Origin: Lithodes maja
Lineage: Eukaryota > Arthropoda > Malacostraca > Decapoda > Lithodidae
Assembly (NCBI GenBank): GCA_037953745.1
Contig: JBAKBP010003149.1
Location: forward strand, 1-64,000
Direction: 5' to 3'
DNA: 64,000 nt
Shown: piece after piece, positions 43,752 through 56,000 of the stretch
Layout: every line of letters starts with the position of its first letter
How positions within the stretch are numbered: position 1 is the stretch's first letter
Program-made: the position numbers and the translations under genes
The notes under the pieces: model-generated
Seen by the model: only the letters and a program-made list of their open reading frames with translations
Database searches by the model: none
What the model was told of the DNA's origin: nothing

Positions 43752-46700
43752 CTATCCTGGATCATCAACCCTTGATAGACAATCTGCTATCACGTTCTCA
43801 CTCCCGGCAATATGCTGAATGTTGAGATTATACTCTTGGAGCATTAGGGACCACCTGGTCAACCGCATATTCCGATTGTGAAACCGATTTAGGAATTTCA
43901 AGGGATGATGGTCCGTATAAATCGTCACTACCGGGCCGTAGGCTGGAACATAAACTTCGAAATGTTTGAGCGACAAAACGATAGCAAGAAGCTCCTTCTC
44001 TATAGTCGAGTAATTCCTTTGTGCCGAATTAAACTTGCGAGAAAAGAAGCTCACTGGGTGTTCCAAGCCCTCGGAATCAGTCTGCAGTAACACTGCCCCG
44101 GCACCCACACCGCTGGCATCAGTCGCCAGCTGAAAACTCCTGGAGAAGTCTGGGGCTCTCAAAATCGGATGTGTACACAGCAGGTGCTTGACTAGGTCGA
44201 AAGCCCTCTGACACTCCGCAGCCCAACAGAACTTCACTGACTTCGACAGTAGATCAGTTAACGGTGCTAAGACAGTAGAGTATCCCCGGATGAAGCGCCT
44301 ATAATAGCCTATCATACCTAGGAACCGCATGACCTGGCGCTTAGTGGTGGGCCTGGGAAACATATTGATAGCCTGTATCTTGCTCAGGGGGGGGCACACC
44401 CGGCCTAACCCGACCACGAAGCCAAGATACTGCACAGTAGCCTTTACAAACTCGCACTTCCTCAGGTTCACCACCAGCCCAGCATCGTGCAACTTCCCAA
44501 ACAGGGTCTCTAAGTGCCTTAGGTGATTTTCAAAATCGTCATCATACACTATCACGTCATCAAGGTAGACCGTGCAGTTAGGGATTTCGTCACAAATATC
44601 GTTCATCAGGTTCTGAAACGTGGCAGGTGCGTTCTTAAGCCCATAAGGCATTACGTTACATTGGTAGGTCTTGCCATCTACCACAAAACCACAAACTTGC
44701 TTAGCTCGGTCCGACAGGGGTACTTGCCAGTAGCCTTTTACAAGATCAATTTTAGTAAGGTACTTTGCATTCCCTATCTTGTCCACGCTGTCGTCAACTC
44801 GAGGCAAAGGGTAAGGGTTGGTAGTGGTCAAGCCATTTAGCCTACGAAAATCTATGCAGAACCGCACCTTGCCGTCAGGTTTTGGCTGCAACGTGACGGG
44901 TGATGTCCACTTCACATAACCTTCAGTGATCATCCCTCTCTCAACCATGTACTTTAACTCCTCCCGTAAAGCTGGCAACTTTACCGGGGGCACACGGTAG
45001 GGCACTGACTTGAAGGGCACATTATCACCGACGTCCACGTCGTGCGTTACCTGAGTAGTGAGACCTGGGTGTTCGGCGAAAACAGAGGGGTATGACCTGA
45101 ACAGGCCTAGGACAGCAGCACCCTGGTGCTCAGGCAGGTGACTTACAGCTTGCCTAGCCTCTTGTTCAGTATTCCCCGCCCACTGTTCCGCGGAAATGAC
45201 ACAGTCCCAGCTATCCTCCTCAGCAGCATGACTGTCCCCACCTCCTTCTCCACCCTGGCCGCTGCAGGCCAGCACAGGGACAGTGAGAGGCTCTGAGGGG
45301 CGTCTCACATACTCTTTCATGAGGTTAACATGACATAACTGATGTTTTTTTCTACGGTCAGGTGTTGCAACGAGATAATCAAGGTCGGACAGTTTCTTAG
45401 CCACCACATACGGCCCAATAAACTTGGCAGAAAGGGGGTGTCCAGGCAAAGGTAAAAGCAACATTACCTCCTGACCCACCGAAAACTCCCGAAGCTTCAC
45501 CTTGGCGTCATACTGGTGCTTCATGACCGCCTGTGCATTAACCAAGTTATTACCTGCCGCTGCCATGCAACCTATAAGTCTCTCCCGGCTCTCAAGGATA
45601 TATTTAAGTACAGACCCCGGCTTCTCTTCGCCCTCCCAGATCTCTTTCACCATACTTAAAGGTCCTCTCACATTATGGCCAAAGACTAGTTGATTTGGAC
45701 TGAACCCCAGGCTCTCTCCTGGGACTTCACGTGCAGCGAACAGAACATACGGCAGACCCAAATCCCAATCAGTGTCATGTTCTGCACAGTAACAGCGTAG
45801 CATACTCTTCAGGGTCGAGTGCCACCGCTCCAAGACTCCCTGACTCTCGGGATGGTAGGCTGACGACACTACAGAACATATACCGTGCAACTGAAGGGTT
45901 TGCTTGAACAATTTGGATGTAAAATTGCTCCCCTGGTCTGACTGCACCTCACGTGGAAATCCATAACGGGAACAGAACAATAATAAGTTTTTAACAACTG
46001 CCTTTGCCGAGCCGTTTCTCATGGGGTATGCGTCCGGGTATCTCGTAGCCACATCCATGATTGTCAACAGGAATTTATTGCCACTACTAGTAGGCGGGAA
46101 AGGGCCAACCAAATCTACTACAACTTTGCTGAACGGAGGCCCGGTGACAGGTATGGGAAACAAAGGTGCCTTCGGGATGGTCTGGTTAGGCTTCCCCGTT
46201 GTCTGGCAGGTCGCACACCCAGCCACCCATGCACAGACATCAGCCTTGACCCCAGGCCACCAGAAAAACCTGCCCAATGCCGCCAATGTTTTTGTTACCC
46301 CCAAATGACCCGCCACCGGCACATCATGCGCCAGACACAATAAGGACTCTCTATACTTATTTGGAACAACCACCTGGTCTACTACCCTCGCACCGCCCTC
46401 CCACTTCGATTTGGGGTCTAGAAATCTGCGGTACAATATCCTGTTGAGCCTAAAGAAATCTCCCGGCTTCGCATCCCCATCTTCCTCCAACTCTATGGCA
46501 CCATTGCTATAACGAGCTAGGCTAGCGTCTTGCAGCTGCTGCTCACTAATGTCCCTGGGCGTCAATGCATCAAGATGGTTTTGTAATAAGACATTACCCC
46601 GGCTAGTAGGCTCTACTGCCTTAGTGGCTCTCGCTACAGCTCTTGCCTCACGCGAAGTCTTACCCAACTCTGCCTTGTTACACACCATATCTGGGCCAGA

Positions 46701-48935
46701 GTCAACTCCCGTGTTTATTATAGGTCCAAGTACCGAATCACCGAGAAGTGCAGCAGAATCAATGTCCCTTTTCCTGCCCTTAGCAACCTTCTCCTGATCC
46801 TTCCTCCACTGTCCCCGAGGTTGAGTGCTAGGCTGTGCAGGAGCTGCAGAGCGAGATCGGGTTACCACACAGGCCATCTCATCCTGTTGGCACCTCCCAA
46901 CCCATTCCCGATTCTCACCATCCACGTCGGCCGCCCTCTCGGCAACGACTAAGGGTGGAGTCCCGGAAGTGGGCACCGCAAAGTCGTTGCCGAGAAGAAG
47001 GTCGACGCCCTCAACTGGCAAACACTCAACGATCCCTACATCCAGCTCCCTGCACACCTCTCCCACTCTCAACTCCAACCTCACAAGTGGGTATGACCTC
47101 GTAGCATTTATACCCTGCACCACAACAACTCTGGCCGCATTTATCGGTTTCCCTGTGAAGTTCCTCAACAAAGTTTGCGAAGCCCCCGTATCCCTCAGCA
47201 AGTCAACCCTCCGTAGTTCACTCCCCCAGCTCACAAACCCGTGTCCCCGATGGTTACAGAAAGTGTCCCGGACAGGTGTCGAGCCTTCCGTACGCTTCTT
47301 TACCGCGTGTGCCTCAGCTGCTGACAACCTACCCCGGGCAGTTGCTGCAGCCTTCAGAGACACACCGATACTGTGAACCAATGACACCGGCTTAGCGGGA
47401 GTGTTACTAGGGCACTCACGTGAATAATGGCCTAGCTTCTGACATTTGTAACATTTCACATCCCCAATGGGCTTCTTCCCTTGTGCGGGCGAAGAAGGGG
47501 CCTGACCTTTAGTAAACGGGAGAGGCTTGTGTTTGTAGGTGTTATTAGGTGCAATGCTTTTAGTGTGGTTATGTGTGTCATAGGATTTGTTATTATCGAA
47601 AACTCTGGTGGGTGGGGTATAGCGCCCCTTCTGCCCTGACTCAGCCCTCTGAGCGGCACCGCAACCACGAATCAATGATAATCTGAGGTCTGCCATCTTG
47701 GCAGCCTCCTCTACTGTCTTGGGACATTTTTCCTTAATGTTCAGCGTTAGATCGGTTCCAGTACATTTGTAAAACTGTTCCAGATAGAAAAGTTGCTTAA
47801 TTTCCTCAGCCGACTCTGCGTGCTCGGACCGAAACCAGTTATTACATGCATCTGTTAAGTCCCGTGCGTGCTCCATAAAACTGACGTCGCTCTTCTTATT
47901 CACGCCACGGAACTTCAATCTATAAGTTTCGGGTTGCAGTTCGTAGGCCCGGAGCACAGCCTCCTTCACCAGTCCATACACGACACTCTCGTCCAGTGAC
48001 AGTGCATCGTAGGCTTTCAACCCCTTACCCACTAGACGTGATGAAACTAATGCTGCCCATTTAACCTCCGGCCAGTCATACTCACGACACTTCTTTTCGA
48101 AACGAGCAAAAAACTCAGTCACTGCTGTCTCATCAAATGCGGGTACTAACTTAATTAAATGCGAAAGTGAGTCTGTAACCCAGTGCCCACCACCGAGATG
48201 ACGCCCCGTGGTCTCTACTCTAGACTTCTCGACATCCATTTCAGCCTGGTACCTGGTTGCATCCTGATTGGCTTGGATTCTAGCAACCTCTATGCGTTCT
48301 ATACTAGCCTGTTGTATCTGAGTCTCCTGCAGCTTAATCCGTTCTATACTAGCCTGTTGTATCTGAGTCACCTGCAGCTTAATCCGTTCTATACTAGCCT
48401 GTTGACTCTCTTGCAACTTAAGCTTAGCTAGTTCTAGCTGAAATAACATCTCAGGAGACAGGCCTGGGGGGGGAGAGCACAAAATGGGGGATCCACACCG
48501 AGACGTGTTTACGGGTAAGCCAGCTTGCCATTGAGAACCCTCCTGCTGCATCGTGCTAAGACTCGCTGGCTGAGGGCCCAGCTCAGGGGTAGAGTGGAAT
48601 GGAGGCTTGGAGGGAACCCCCCAAGACCCCACTCCACCCACCGCCCCATCGCCATCACCCAACAAACATGCCACCAAATTCTTCTTGGGCCAACTGTCAG
48701 GACAGTCCCGCCCCAAAACCGTGGCTAAACAGCGAAGACCGTAACAATCAATAGCCTGCAGGCGCTGTTCGGTCAAAGGTGTCTGCAAAAATGCCCGGGC
48801 ATCCCTCTCTCCACTTATAACACTCCCCTCCCTAAATATCTGTTGTACTTGCTGGTCACTAGGCTGTACCGTGTTATCCTCCCCCGTAAATGATGAGTCA
48901 TTAGACATAGTGCTGGTTATACAATTGCTGTTCAT
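43752..48935 (-). CDS. element A Gag-Pol polyprotein, domain order Gag-PR-IN-RT-RH
   Basis: One uninterrupted 1727-codon frame. Residues ~165-245 are a Gln/Glu-rich coiled coil with IERIKLQ repeats. ~255-425 is a SCAN/retroviral-capsid-like Gag core (FFARFEKKCREY, LRAYELQPETYRLKFRG). The CCHC knuckle is at 495-508 and the protease DTGA at 582. Integrase has H870/H877/C907/C910, then D941, D1000 and E1036 (D-35-E), and GPY at 1174-1176. Reverse transcriptase has YLDD at 1457-1460. RNase H has D1606, E1648, D1675 and D1718. Integrase before RT is the hallmark of Gmr1-type Ty3/gypsy elements and otherwise of Ty1/copia. All catalytic residues are present, so the protein looks functional. M10 may be the true start, since it aligns with the start in element B. 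No env frame. Confidence 0.92.
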   Translation of the reverse strand: MNSNCITSTMSNDSSFTGEDNTVQPSDQQVQQIFREGSVISGERDARAFLQTPLTEQRLQAIDCYGLRCLATVLGRDCPDSWPKKNLVACLLGDGDGAVGGVGSWGVPSKPPFHSTPELGPQPASLSTMQQEGSQWQAGLPVNTSRCGSPILCSPPPGLSPEMLFQLELAKLKLQESQQASIERIKLQVTQIQQASIERIKLQETQIQQASIERIEVARIQANQDATRYQAEMDVEKSRVETTGRHLGGGHWVTDSLSHLIKLVPAFDETAVTEFFARFEKKCREYDWPEVKWAALVSSRLVGKGLKAYDALSLDESVVYGLVKEAVLRAYELQPETYRLKFRGVNKKSDVSFMEHARDLTDACNNWFRSEHAESAEEIKQLFYLEQFYKCTGTDLTLNIKEKCPKTVEEAAKMADLRLSLIRGCGAAQRAESGQKGRYTPPTRVFDNNKSYDTHNHTKSIAPNNTYKHKPLPFTKGQAPSSPAQGKKPIGDVKCYKCQKLGHYSRECPSNTPAKPVSLVHSIGVSLKAAATARGRLSAAEAHAVKKRTEGSTPVRDTFCNHRGHGFVSWGSELRRVDLLRDTGASQTLLRNFTGKPINAARVVVVQGINATRSYPLVRLELRVGEVCRELDVGIVECLPVEGVDLLLGNDFAVPTSGTPPLVVAERAADVDGENREWVGRCQQDEMACVVTRSRSAAPAQPSTQPRGQWRKDQEKVAKGRKRDIDSAALLGDSVLGPIINTGVDSGPDMVCNKAELGKTSREARAVARATKAVEPTSRGNVLLQNHLDALTPRDISEQQLQDASLARYSNGAIELEEDGDAKPGDFFRLNRILYRRFLDPKSKWEGGARVVDQVVVPNKYRESLLCLAHDVPVAGHLGVTKTLAALGRFFWWPGVKADVCAWVAGCATCQTTGKPNQTIPKAPLFPIPVTGPPFSKVVVDLVGPFPPTSSGNKFLLTIMDVATRYPDAYPMRNGSAKAVVKNLLLFCSRYGFPREVQSDQGSNFTSKLFKQTLQLHGICSVVSSAYHPESQGVLERWHSTLKSMLRCYCAEHDTDWDLGLPYVLFAAREVPGESLGFSPNQLVFGHNVRGPLSMVKEIWEGEEKPGSVLKYILESRERLIGCMAAAGNNLVNAQAVMKHQYDAKVKLREFSVGQEVMLLLPLPGHPLSAKFIGPYVVAKKLSDLDYLVATPDRRKKHQLCHVNLMKEYVRRPSEPLTVPVLACSGQGGEGGGDSHAAEEDSWDCVISAEQWAGNTEQEARQAVSHLPEHQGAAVLGLFRSYPSVFAEHPGLTTQVTHDVDVGDNVPFKSVPYRVPPVKLPALREELKYMVERGMITEGYVKWTSPVTLQPKPDGKVRFCIDFRRLNGLTTTNPYPLPRVDDSVDKIGNAKYLTKIDLVKGYWQVPLSDRAKQVCGFVVDGKTYQCNVMPYGLKNAPATFQNLMNDICDEIPNCTVYLDDVIVYDDDFENHLRHLETLFGKLHDAGLVVNLRKCEFVKATVQYLGFVVGLGRVCPPLSKIQAINMFPRPTTKRQVMRFLGMIGYYRRFIRGYSTVLAPLTDLLSKSVKFCWAAECQRAFDLVKHLLCTHPILRAPDFSRSFQLATDASGVGAGAVLLQTDSEGLEHPVSFFSRKFNSAQRNYSTIEKELLAIVLSLKHFEVYVPAYGPVVTIYTDHHPLKFLNRFHNRNMRLTRWSLMLQEYNLNIQHIAGSENVIADCLSRVDDPG

Positions 48936-49159
48936 AAAAAAAAAGAAGTACTTATTACTAATTGCAGTCTCGACTCACAAAATGTTAAAGATGCTTGAAT
49001 GACTCTACTCTAGACACCCCTAACGAAACAATCTGCAAGTCCACCAATACAATAATGACACAATAAAAATTCCTCCAATATGCAAGAAAATTCTAGCCAG
49101 CTCTACTAGGTAGCATAGAATAGTTCTCCAAAAAAACATGTGATAGGATACTACTGAAT

Positions 49160-49176
49160 CTTGTGCAAGGTCGCCA
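49160..49176 (-). promoter_or_regulatory. element A primer-binding site
   Basis: TGGCGACCTTGCACAAG begins three bases after the 5' LTR. Its first 12 bases are identical to the site in element B (52800). It ends in TGG like other tRNA-primed sites. The tRNA was not identified. Confidence 0.7.
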
Positions 49177-49179
49177 TTT

Positions 49180-50956
49180 TGTTACGGCTGGATCGGCAAT
49201 ACATATTCGGGATTCTTGATCGTAGGACAGAAATGGCTTATGTGACAACGACACGCTCGATTCCAGTCCCAAATACTATATGCTCCAGACAACAAAAGCA
49301 CCAACGCCCTACAGAGTTATCGTCTATGGTAACGAGGTACCTTAACTCGGCGAAAGTGTACAACAGGGGTAGGCTATGAGGCTAAACTCCCTCAGACATT
49401 TATAGGTTACGTTATTACTAAAGAAATGCAATACTCAAGAAACTACGTTAATATTAAGCCTCTAATAATGTAGAATAGAAGCAGGCTAAAGGTATGACAG
49501 TGAAATGCTAAATGACAAATGTACACGCCTACTTGAAAGCGCGTGCACTAGAATAACTGTCCCCTACTAACATGCACTAGCATGTAGCATACAAGATGTT
49601 CATGATCCAGTAGATACCTAATAATACACATGGAAGGAACATAAATAGTAGTCACTTATTATAATAATGAATCTATACTTGGAATAACTAAAAGGTTGCA
49701 GGCAACAGTACTGCGCCGGTAGCCTACTACCGCATAGGCTACTTCGCTTCTCTCACTCTGTCTCCCCTCTGAGAACGTATGCGCCCTACGCAATAGAACT
49801 CCGGACACAGCAGCAAAACGACAGTGCAGTTAATTGATACATGAAAGTATTAATAGTGTTGTCTTGTGTGTGAGTAATGTGTATTGTAAAGTGTTACATA
49901 CATATACTTAAAGAGAGCTGCAATGCATAGTAAAATAAAGATATATCCCACTCATCATCCCCATGTGTTCTAGCTAGCAGGCCAAGTCACAGGAACAACG
50001 AGTCCCAGCACCGAAAGCGAGAACCCAGGAAAAGACTGTAGAGAACCCAAGGACAGATAAATTACGTTACTCTACTATACCGGCACTACGAGCGAGCTGT
50101 AGTCTCTGGTACTACACTCGCTCCTGGCTCGGTATGCAAATCAAGGCTAAGTCCTCGTCCCTCTACAGACAACTCCTGGGCATGGTCGGGCTCTTACACA
50201 TGGCACCAGTCTAGTCACAAATTGGATGATGAGCGGGGCATATAACTCGTGAACATGTAGAACGTTCACCAACTATCCTCATCAAGAAGATCGCTGTTCA
50301 CATTAACCCCTTAAATCTAATACATGTAAATATATGCTTGTCCTAAGAGTAATACGAGAGGTGAGTGCTGAAACTCCTTTAGGACCTCAAGGGAAGGTTA
50401 TGCATTTAAATAGAGAGAAGAATGAAATGAGAGTAATGTCGTCAGAGAGAAAGAGTGCAACCGTGAGAAGTTGGGAGAGAGGGCAAGGGATGTTAGAATC
50501 TCAAAGGTTCTAGGCAACCTGATCATGGAACACACAGCGAGCCTCCAGGCAATGTGCTGTACGACAACATGGGCAGCCCAGGCAGCATAGGCAGGCGGCA
50601 ATGGACTACCAACCCTGTCGCGCCCAGCTATAAGCGCAAGGCTGCCAACCAGTCAATACGTCTGGCAACCACCCCCCCGGCAGCGTGGCGCGTTGCTACC
50701 CTCTCGCTCTGAAGCCTAACTCACTCTCTCTCTCTCTGAACTCCCATTGTCTTATCTATCAACTTCTCTATTGATACTACATATTAAATGGAAGGTCTCG
50801 ACATGGCTTAAAACAAAACCCACCACTGGTTAGCACATGACGAGACCTTTGCAGAGATACAAAGAACATAGTTATAAGTTGTCACACTCAATATACATAG
50901 CTGCTGACGGTAGCCAGCACGGTACAGTGGTACGGGCGGTACAGTGGAGTACCAAG
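49180..50956 (-). repeat. element A 5' LTR, major part (interrupted by element B)
   Basis: Matches 41653-43429 base for base except near 49337 (G for C), near 49772 (two bases) and a CT dinucleotide at about 50728. The last 46 bases of the LTR lie at 59163-59208. Confidence 0.92.
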
Positions 50957-52797
50957 TGTGACGCATGTCGAGTATGAGCATGCTGTACAGAACGCCCAGT
51001 CAGGCCCCACCCTCGCTAGGATCGTCAGGGCAGGAACTTTGGCTGTAGTCTGTGTAGAGTTTCCTAACTCAGCTTATGTGAACCGTTGTACTATAAGTAT
51101 TATCATTATGTATTTTGTTTTCTTCTAAGTCAACGAGTTCTATTTTATATCATTAGATATAAGTATTGTGTGTGGGATTTATATATATATAATGATGCGA
51201 AGAGAGAGAGAGTTATGTAACGGAGGACAGTGTGCGCGCCACGAGGTGTGTAGGCCTCACTCCCTCCTCCCTCCTTCCCCCCTCCCTCCCCCCTCATCAA
51301 GAGCGTGGGAATCCTTTGTCGATCCCAGATTGAGAGAGCGAATGTGACGTCATGATTGCCGTTATGCTCGCTACGGGGCCGAGTATAAAAAGGGAGGTCT
51401 CGCCATTTTTAGATCAGAACTCATCAGGCAAAGCGACCCCTCATATCCCTTGCAACTATCCATATTCTTCCGACTGATGTGAACTTTCTCTACTCTCTGA
51501 ACAGCCTACCTTCTTCTCTTCTCGTCCCTGTTTATAACCTCAATGACCCCTTTGGTGCAGATTTAGTCAGCCAAAGTATTATCGCTTGAGTTCTCACGAG
51601 ATAAGTGCCTGTTAGATAGCCTATTTTTGGAAGGGTTAACTAGAATAGGATTGATTGATGTTTGTTGCACTCGTATATGCATTTCCCTGTGTACTATTAT
51701 TCATGTTCCTGTTTTCTGCTGGTTTAGGTAATGCTAGACTGGGATAGGGTTCCTCGAGTTGTGATTTCCTATGAGTGCTAGGTCGGTTGAACCAGCACAA
51801 TTGCAACGGAGACGTGGGAAGCCTAGGGGGTCTTTTTGATTGTGTACCGTGGGAGTTTAGCACTGTGTTGCGAGTGAGGGCTTTTGCCTGTGCCACCCAA
51901 CACTGTGCTATCTCATTTGCTTGACTTTGAGAGGATCGCCAGGAGAGAACCAGATACTAGTGATCTGGATCTCTCAAGAGAGCATCCCGTCAATTACCGT
52001 AATTTGGCCGCACAGTCTTAAGGACCTCGCTAGGCTACGAGCCGCTTGCTCAGCCATTGTCTCTTAACCTTAGATATCCCAGCTAGACTTTGCTCGACCA
52101 GCAGATACAGCATAGTATTGAAGCTTCTCCTTATGTATATTATTGTTTAAGCACTATTGATTTCATGTGTGGCACGCTTAGCTACTTCAGAGATTAGTGG
52201 CCCACGAGCACAATCTTAGTAGGCTATTGCCAGTGCATTGTCGGAGTACTTCTTCTTAATGTTTGCCATATCCTATTGCTTATTCTTATAATTCTTCTTA
52301 TGTCAATTTAAAGCCTTTAATTACCAGTGAGTTATTCATTAAATTGCTGTTCAAAATCCGATACTTACTTCTTACGAGTATTCGAGAAGCATCTAACTTA
52401 TCAGAAGATTCCTTGCTTGATGCTCGAGGACTATTGTTTAACGTAACGTAATAGTGCCGATCCGAAGTAGAGGGTGGAGGACTTCTTAAGTTCTTAGTTC
52501 AAGGGTGGATTACTTCGGCTTCGGCCAACACTATTCTTTAGTGTTGTAGTACTTTCTTCTTTGTTTGATTGTTGACCAGACTAGATAACTCCCGTCTTGT
52601 TATTAGTCTGTTGTGTGAAACGCTAGTACCGAGTTCTTGTATACCCCGTTATAGCAGATAGAACTCTGGAGGGTAGTGGCGTTTTTTGTTCGGCTGGCAG
52701 TACTCTGGGGTTGGGATCGTGTGTTTCCGTTGTGGCAGCGAGCCATACTCGAGTCCTGTGTAAGAGCCCTAGTGTACCCGAGTGCCCGGTCGTAACA
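50957..52797 (+). repeat. element B 5' LTR
   Basis: 1841 bp with TG...CA ends. Purine- and pyrimidine-rich runs (51255-51295) precede the promoter-like region. Confidence 0.92.
51345..51391 (+). promoter_or_regulatory. element B LTR promoter: CRE plus TATA box
   Basis: A palindromic CRE TGACGTCA (51345-51352) lies about 31 bp before GAGTATAAAAAGGG (TATAAAA at 51384-51390). Transcription would be expected to start near 51410-51420. The same pair is at 57710 and 57749 in the 3' LTR. No equally clear TATA was found in the LTR of element A. Confidence 0.65.
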
Positions 52798-52799
52798 AA

Positions 52800-52816
52800 T
52801 GGCGACCTTGCTTAGG
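52800..52816 (+). promoter_or_regulatory. element B primer-binding site
   Basis: TGGCGACCTTGCTTAGG starts two bases after the LTR. The first 12 bases are shared with element A, so both are likely primed by the same tRNA. Confidence 0.7.
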
Positions 52817-53011
52817 ATTTTGTGAACAGTATAATTTTTTGCAGAGTTGTACAACATTTGTTTGTTCGTACTTTAGCGTACATATTGAAGAATATTTTTT
52901 TTTGTAAGGCAATTAGGAGAGCATTTAAGAGACTCCAGTTAATTTAGTAATTAGTGCTTGCATAAGGGAGTTTAACACTTTTGTCTCGAGAATTTTTTGG
53001 TGAACTTCAGT

Positions 53012-56000
53012 ATGTCGGGCCCTAGTATTGACGAGGAGCGAGAGATGCTATTTGAGGAGGTGCCGTTAGTAACTAGTGAGGAGGATGCTAGACTTTTTGT
53101 GAGTAAGCAGTACCATGTGACGGAGGAGAGGCTGACTGGGGTGAATGTTTATGGCTTGCACCTGATAGCCAAGGTTTTGGGTCTATCCAATGTAGGAGGG
53201 ATGTCCAAGGGGGAGCTGATTTCCTGGGTGTTGCGTGGGCGACATGGGGTTTCGGAGGAGAGGGCGTTTGGGGGGGTTCCTCCCCAGATCCCCTCTCACT
53301 CGACTCCCACAGTGCCGTCCACTCAAGTACCGGAGGTTAGCACCCTCCCACAGAGGGATGAGAATTGGAAGATTGGAGTGCCCTCGGGCGGTGCACATGG
53401 TGGTTCCCCAGTTTTTGCCCCCCCTCCTTCAGTAGTGGCAGCTCCCTCTTCCTGCCTGTCTCCAGATATGATATTTAGACTTGAGCTTGCTAAAATTGAG
53501 AATGAGGCGAGGAAGCAGGAGATGGAGAATGAGTCTAGGAGGCATGAGACTGAGGCTAGGAAGCAGGAGAATGAGACTAGGAGGCATGAGATTGAGGTTA
53601 GGAGGCAAGAGGATGAGACCAGGAGGCATGAGGCTGAGCTTAGGTACGACTCAGAGAAATATTGTGCTCAAATAGATTTAGATAAGACTCGTGCAGAGTC
53701 GACAGGGATTCGGATGGGCCGGGAGGGCCAAGTAAGAGAACAGTCCTTGTCTCAATTAGTCAAATTGGTGCCGGCATTTAGTGAAACTGAAGTCACAGAA
53801 TTTTTTAATCGTTTTGAGAAGAAGTGTAGGGAGCATAATTGGCCTGAAGAGAAGTGGGCAGCTCTAGTCTCCTCCAGACTTACGGGTAAGGGTCTGAAGG
53901 CTTATGATGCACTGCCTTTAGAGTCTTGCATTGACTACCCAGTATTGAAGAGAGCTGTCCTACGGGCATACGAGTTGCAACCAGAAACATATCGATTGAA
54001 GTTTCGGGGTGTTACGAAGACTAGGGAGGCGACCTTTCTTGAACATGCCCGGGACTTAAAAGATGCACTTGCTAACTGGACACGTTCTGAGAAAGCTGAG
54101 ACGGCCGAACAGTTGACTGAGCTGTTTCTGCTCGAGCAGTTTTATAAGTGTACTGGTGCAGATATGACTTTAACTATTAAAGAAAAGAACCCTAAAACTC
54201 TACAGGAGGCAGCTGAGATGGCTGACCTCCGGCTATCATTAATTCGTGGGTGCGGGTCTGCCCAGCGTAGTGAGGCAGGTAACAAGGGGCGTGACACCCC
54301 ACCCCCCCGAGTTAGTGATATACATTATGCAAACAAGTACAAGAGCTATGATACCAAGACTGACCACAAGACTAACACCGTCCCATTTAAGAAGGGGCCG
54401 GGCCCTTCCCAGTACCAAGGGAAGCCCAGAGGGGAGTTGGAGTGTTATCTTTGTCATGAAAAGGGGCACTTTGCAAGAGTCTGTCCTAGCAAACCACCTA
54501 CAGCAGCTGTGTCTTTGGCCTGCAACATTGGTGTGTCTCCGAAGTCTTCTGAGTTTGCCCGGGGCAGTTCGTCAGAGGCTGAGGCACAGCCAATGCAGAA
54601 ACACCTGAGAGGCTCGAACCCTGCTCAGGATGTTTTTTGCGACCATCGAGGACGGGGTTGCGTGATGTGGGCGGGGCGCAAGCATGGAGTAGAGGTCTTG
54701 CGTGATACAGGTGCTTCCCAGACTCTGATGAACAATTTGACTGGCTACCCTATAAATGCGGCTCGGGTGGTAGTGGTGCAGGGTATTAATGCAACTCGGT
54801 CATACCCGCTGGTGCGGTTGGAGTTGGAGGTGGATGGTGTGACACGTGAATTGGATGTCGGGATTGTGGAGAAACTGCCAGTGGAGGGCGTCGACCTTCT
54901 TCTCGGCAACGACTTTGCAATGCCCGCTTCTGAGGTTCTACCCTTAGTCGTTGCCGAGAGGACGGCCGACGTGAGTGGGGGAGAACAAGAGTGTGTCGAG
55001 CGGTGCCAGGCACAACCCATGGCGTGTGTTGTCACCCGAGCTCGGGCAGATAAAGTGTCACAGCCTAGTCCTCCGTCTTCAGACCAGCAGAGGAACGATC
55101 AACAGGAGGAGGCTAAAGCTGGAGTTGGTTTTAAGAGTTTTGACTCGGCGGCTCTCCTGGGTGATTTAGTATTGGCACCTATGTTGGAGTCTGGAGAGGC
55201 CCCAGGACCTGTCACAGTTAGTGAGGAGGTAGGGCCGGAAGAGACTCCGAGGCAGCAACGTTGCACACGGAGAGAAAAAAGGATTGCTCAGTTTGATATT
55301 GGGGAAGGATTTGGGTTGCTTCGGAAGCATCTAGACAGGTTGGTTCCCTCAGATATTTGTAAACTGCAGTTGGAGGATCCGGAAGTTCAGAAGTGTGGTA
55401 ATGGTGCTGTCGAGATTAAACACGAGGACGGGGAAGCATGTCATGTGAACCTGTTGGAGGAGTTTGTGAGGCAACCACCTGAGCAGCCTACTGTCCCTGT
55501 GTTGGTCTGCCGCGGCCAAGGTGGAGAAGGAGAGGGGGGCAGTAGGGCACAGGTGGAGGAGAGTAGGGATTGTCATGTCTCGGCGAAGCAGTGGGCGGGG
55601 GACACGAGTCTGGTGGCTGTGGAAGCGCTAGAGCACCTGTCTGAGCAGCAGTGTGCAGCACTCCAGCACCAGCTCGGTTCATACCCCACTGGTCGTGCCG
55701 AGCCCCTGAGTCTCACAACTCGGGCGGTGCGAGATGTTCCGCAGGCAGGTCATGTGACTGTTAAAAGACCGTTAGCCTCGTTGTTTCGGTGGTTTAAGGT
55801 GGGCGACGAGGCCTTGGCATGGTTGCCAGGTCAGGGTCGACCCATGGCTGCCAAGGGTGGTGGTCAAAAGGAGGACATTGAGCAGATTGGTAGGGTCGGC
55901 TGTGGTATCGCAGTGCCCGGTCGTCACATAGCCTCCCAATGCTGCTCTAGTCTAATGCAACAGCCCTACCACAGACCGACTGTATCTGGCCATGTCGCTA

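Noticed and set aside
54246..54608. 120-codon frame and similar frames inside both gag-pol regions
   Set aside because: Shadow frames of the long gag-pol frames, without domains.
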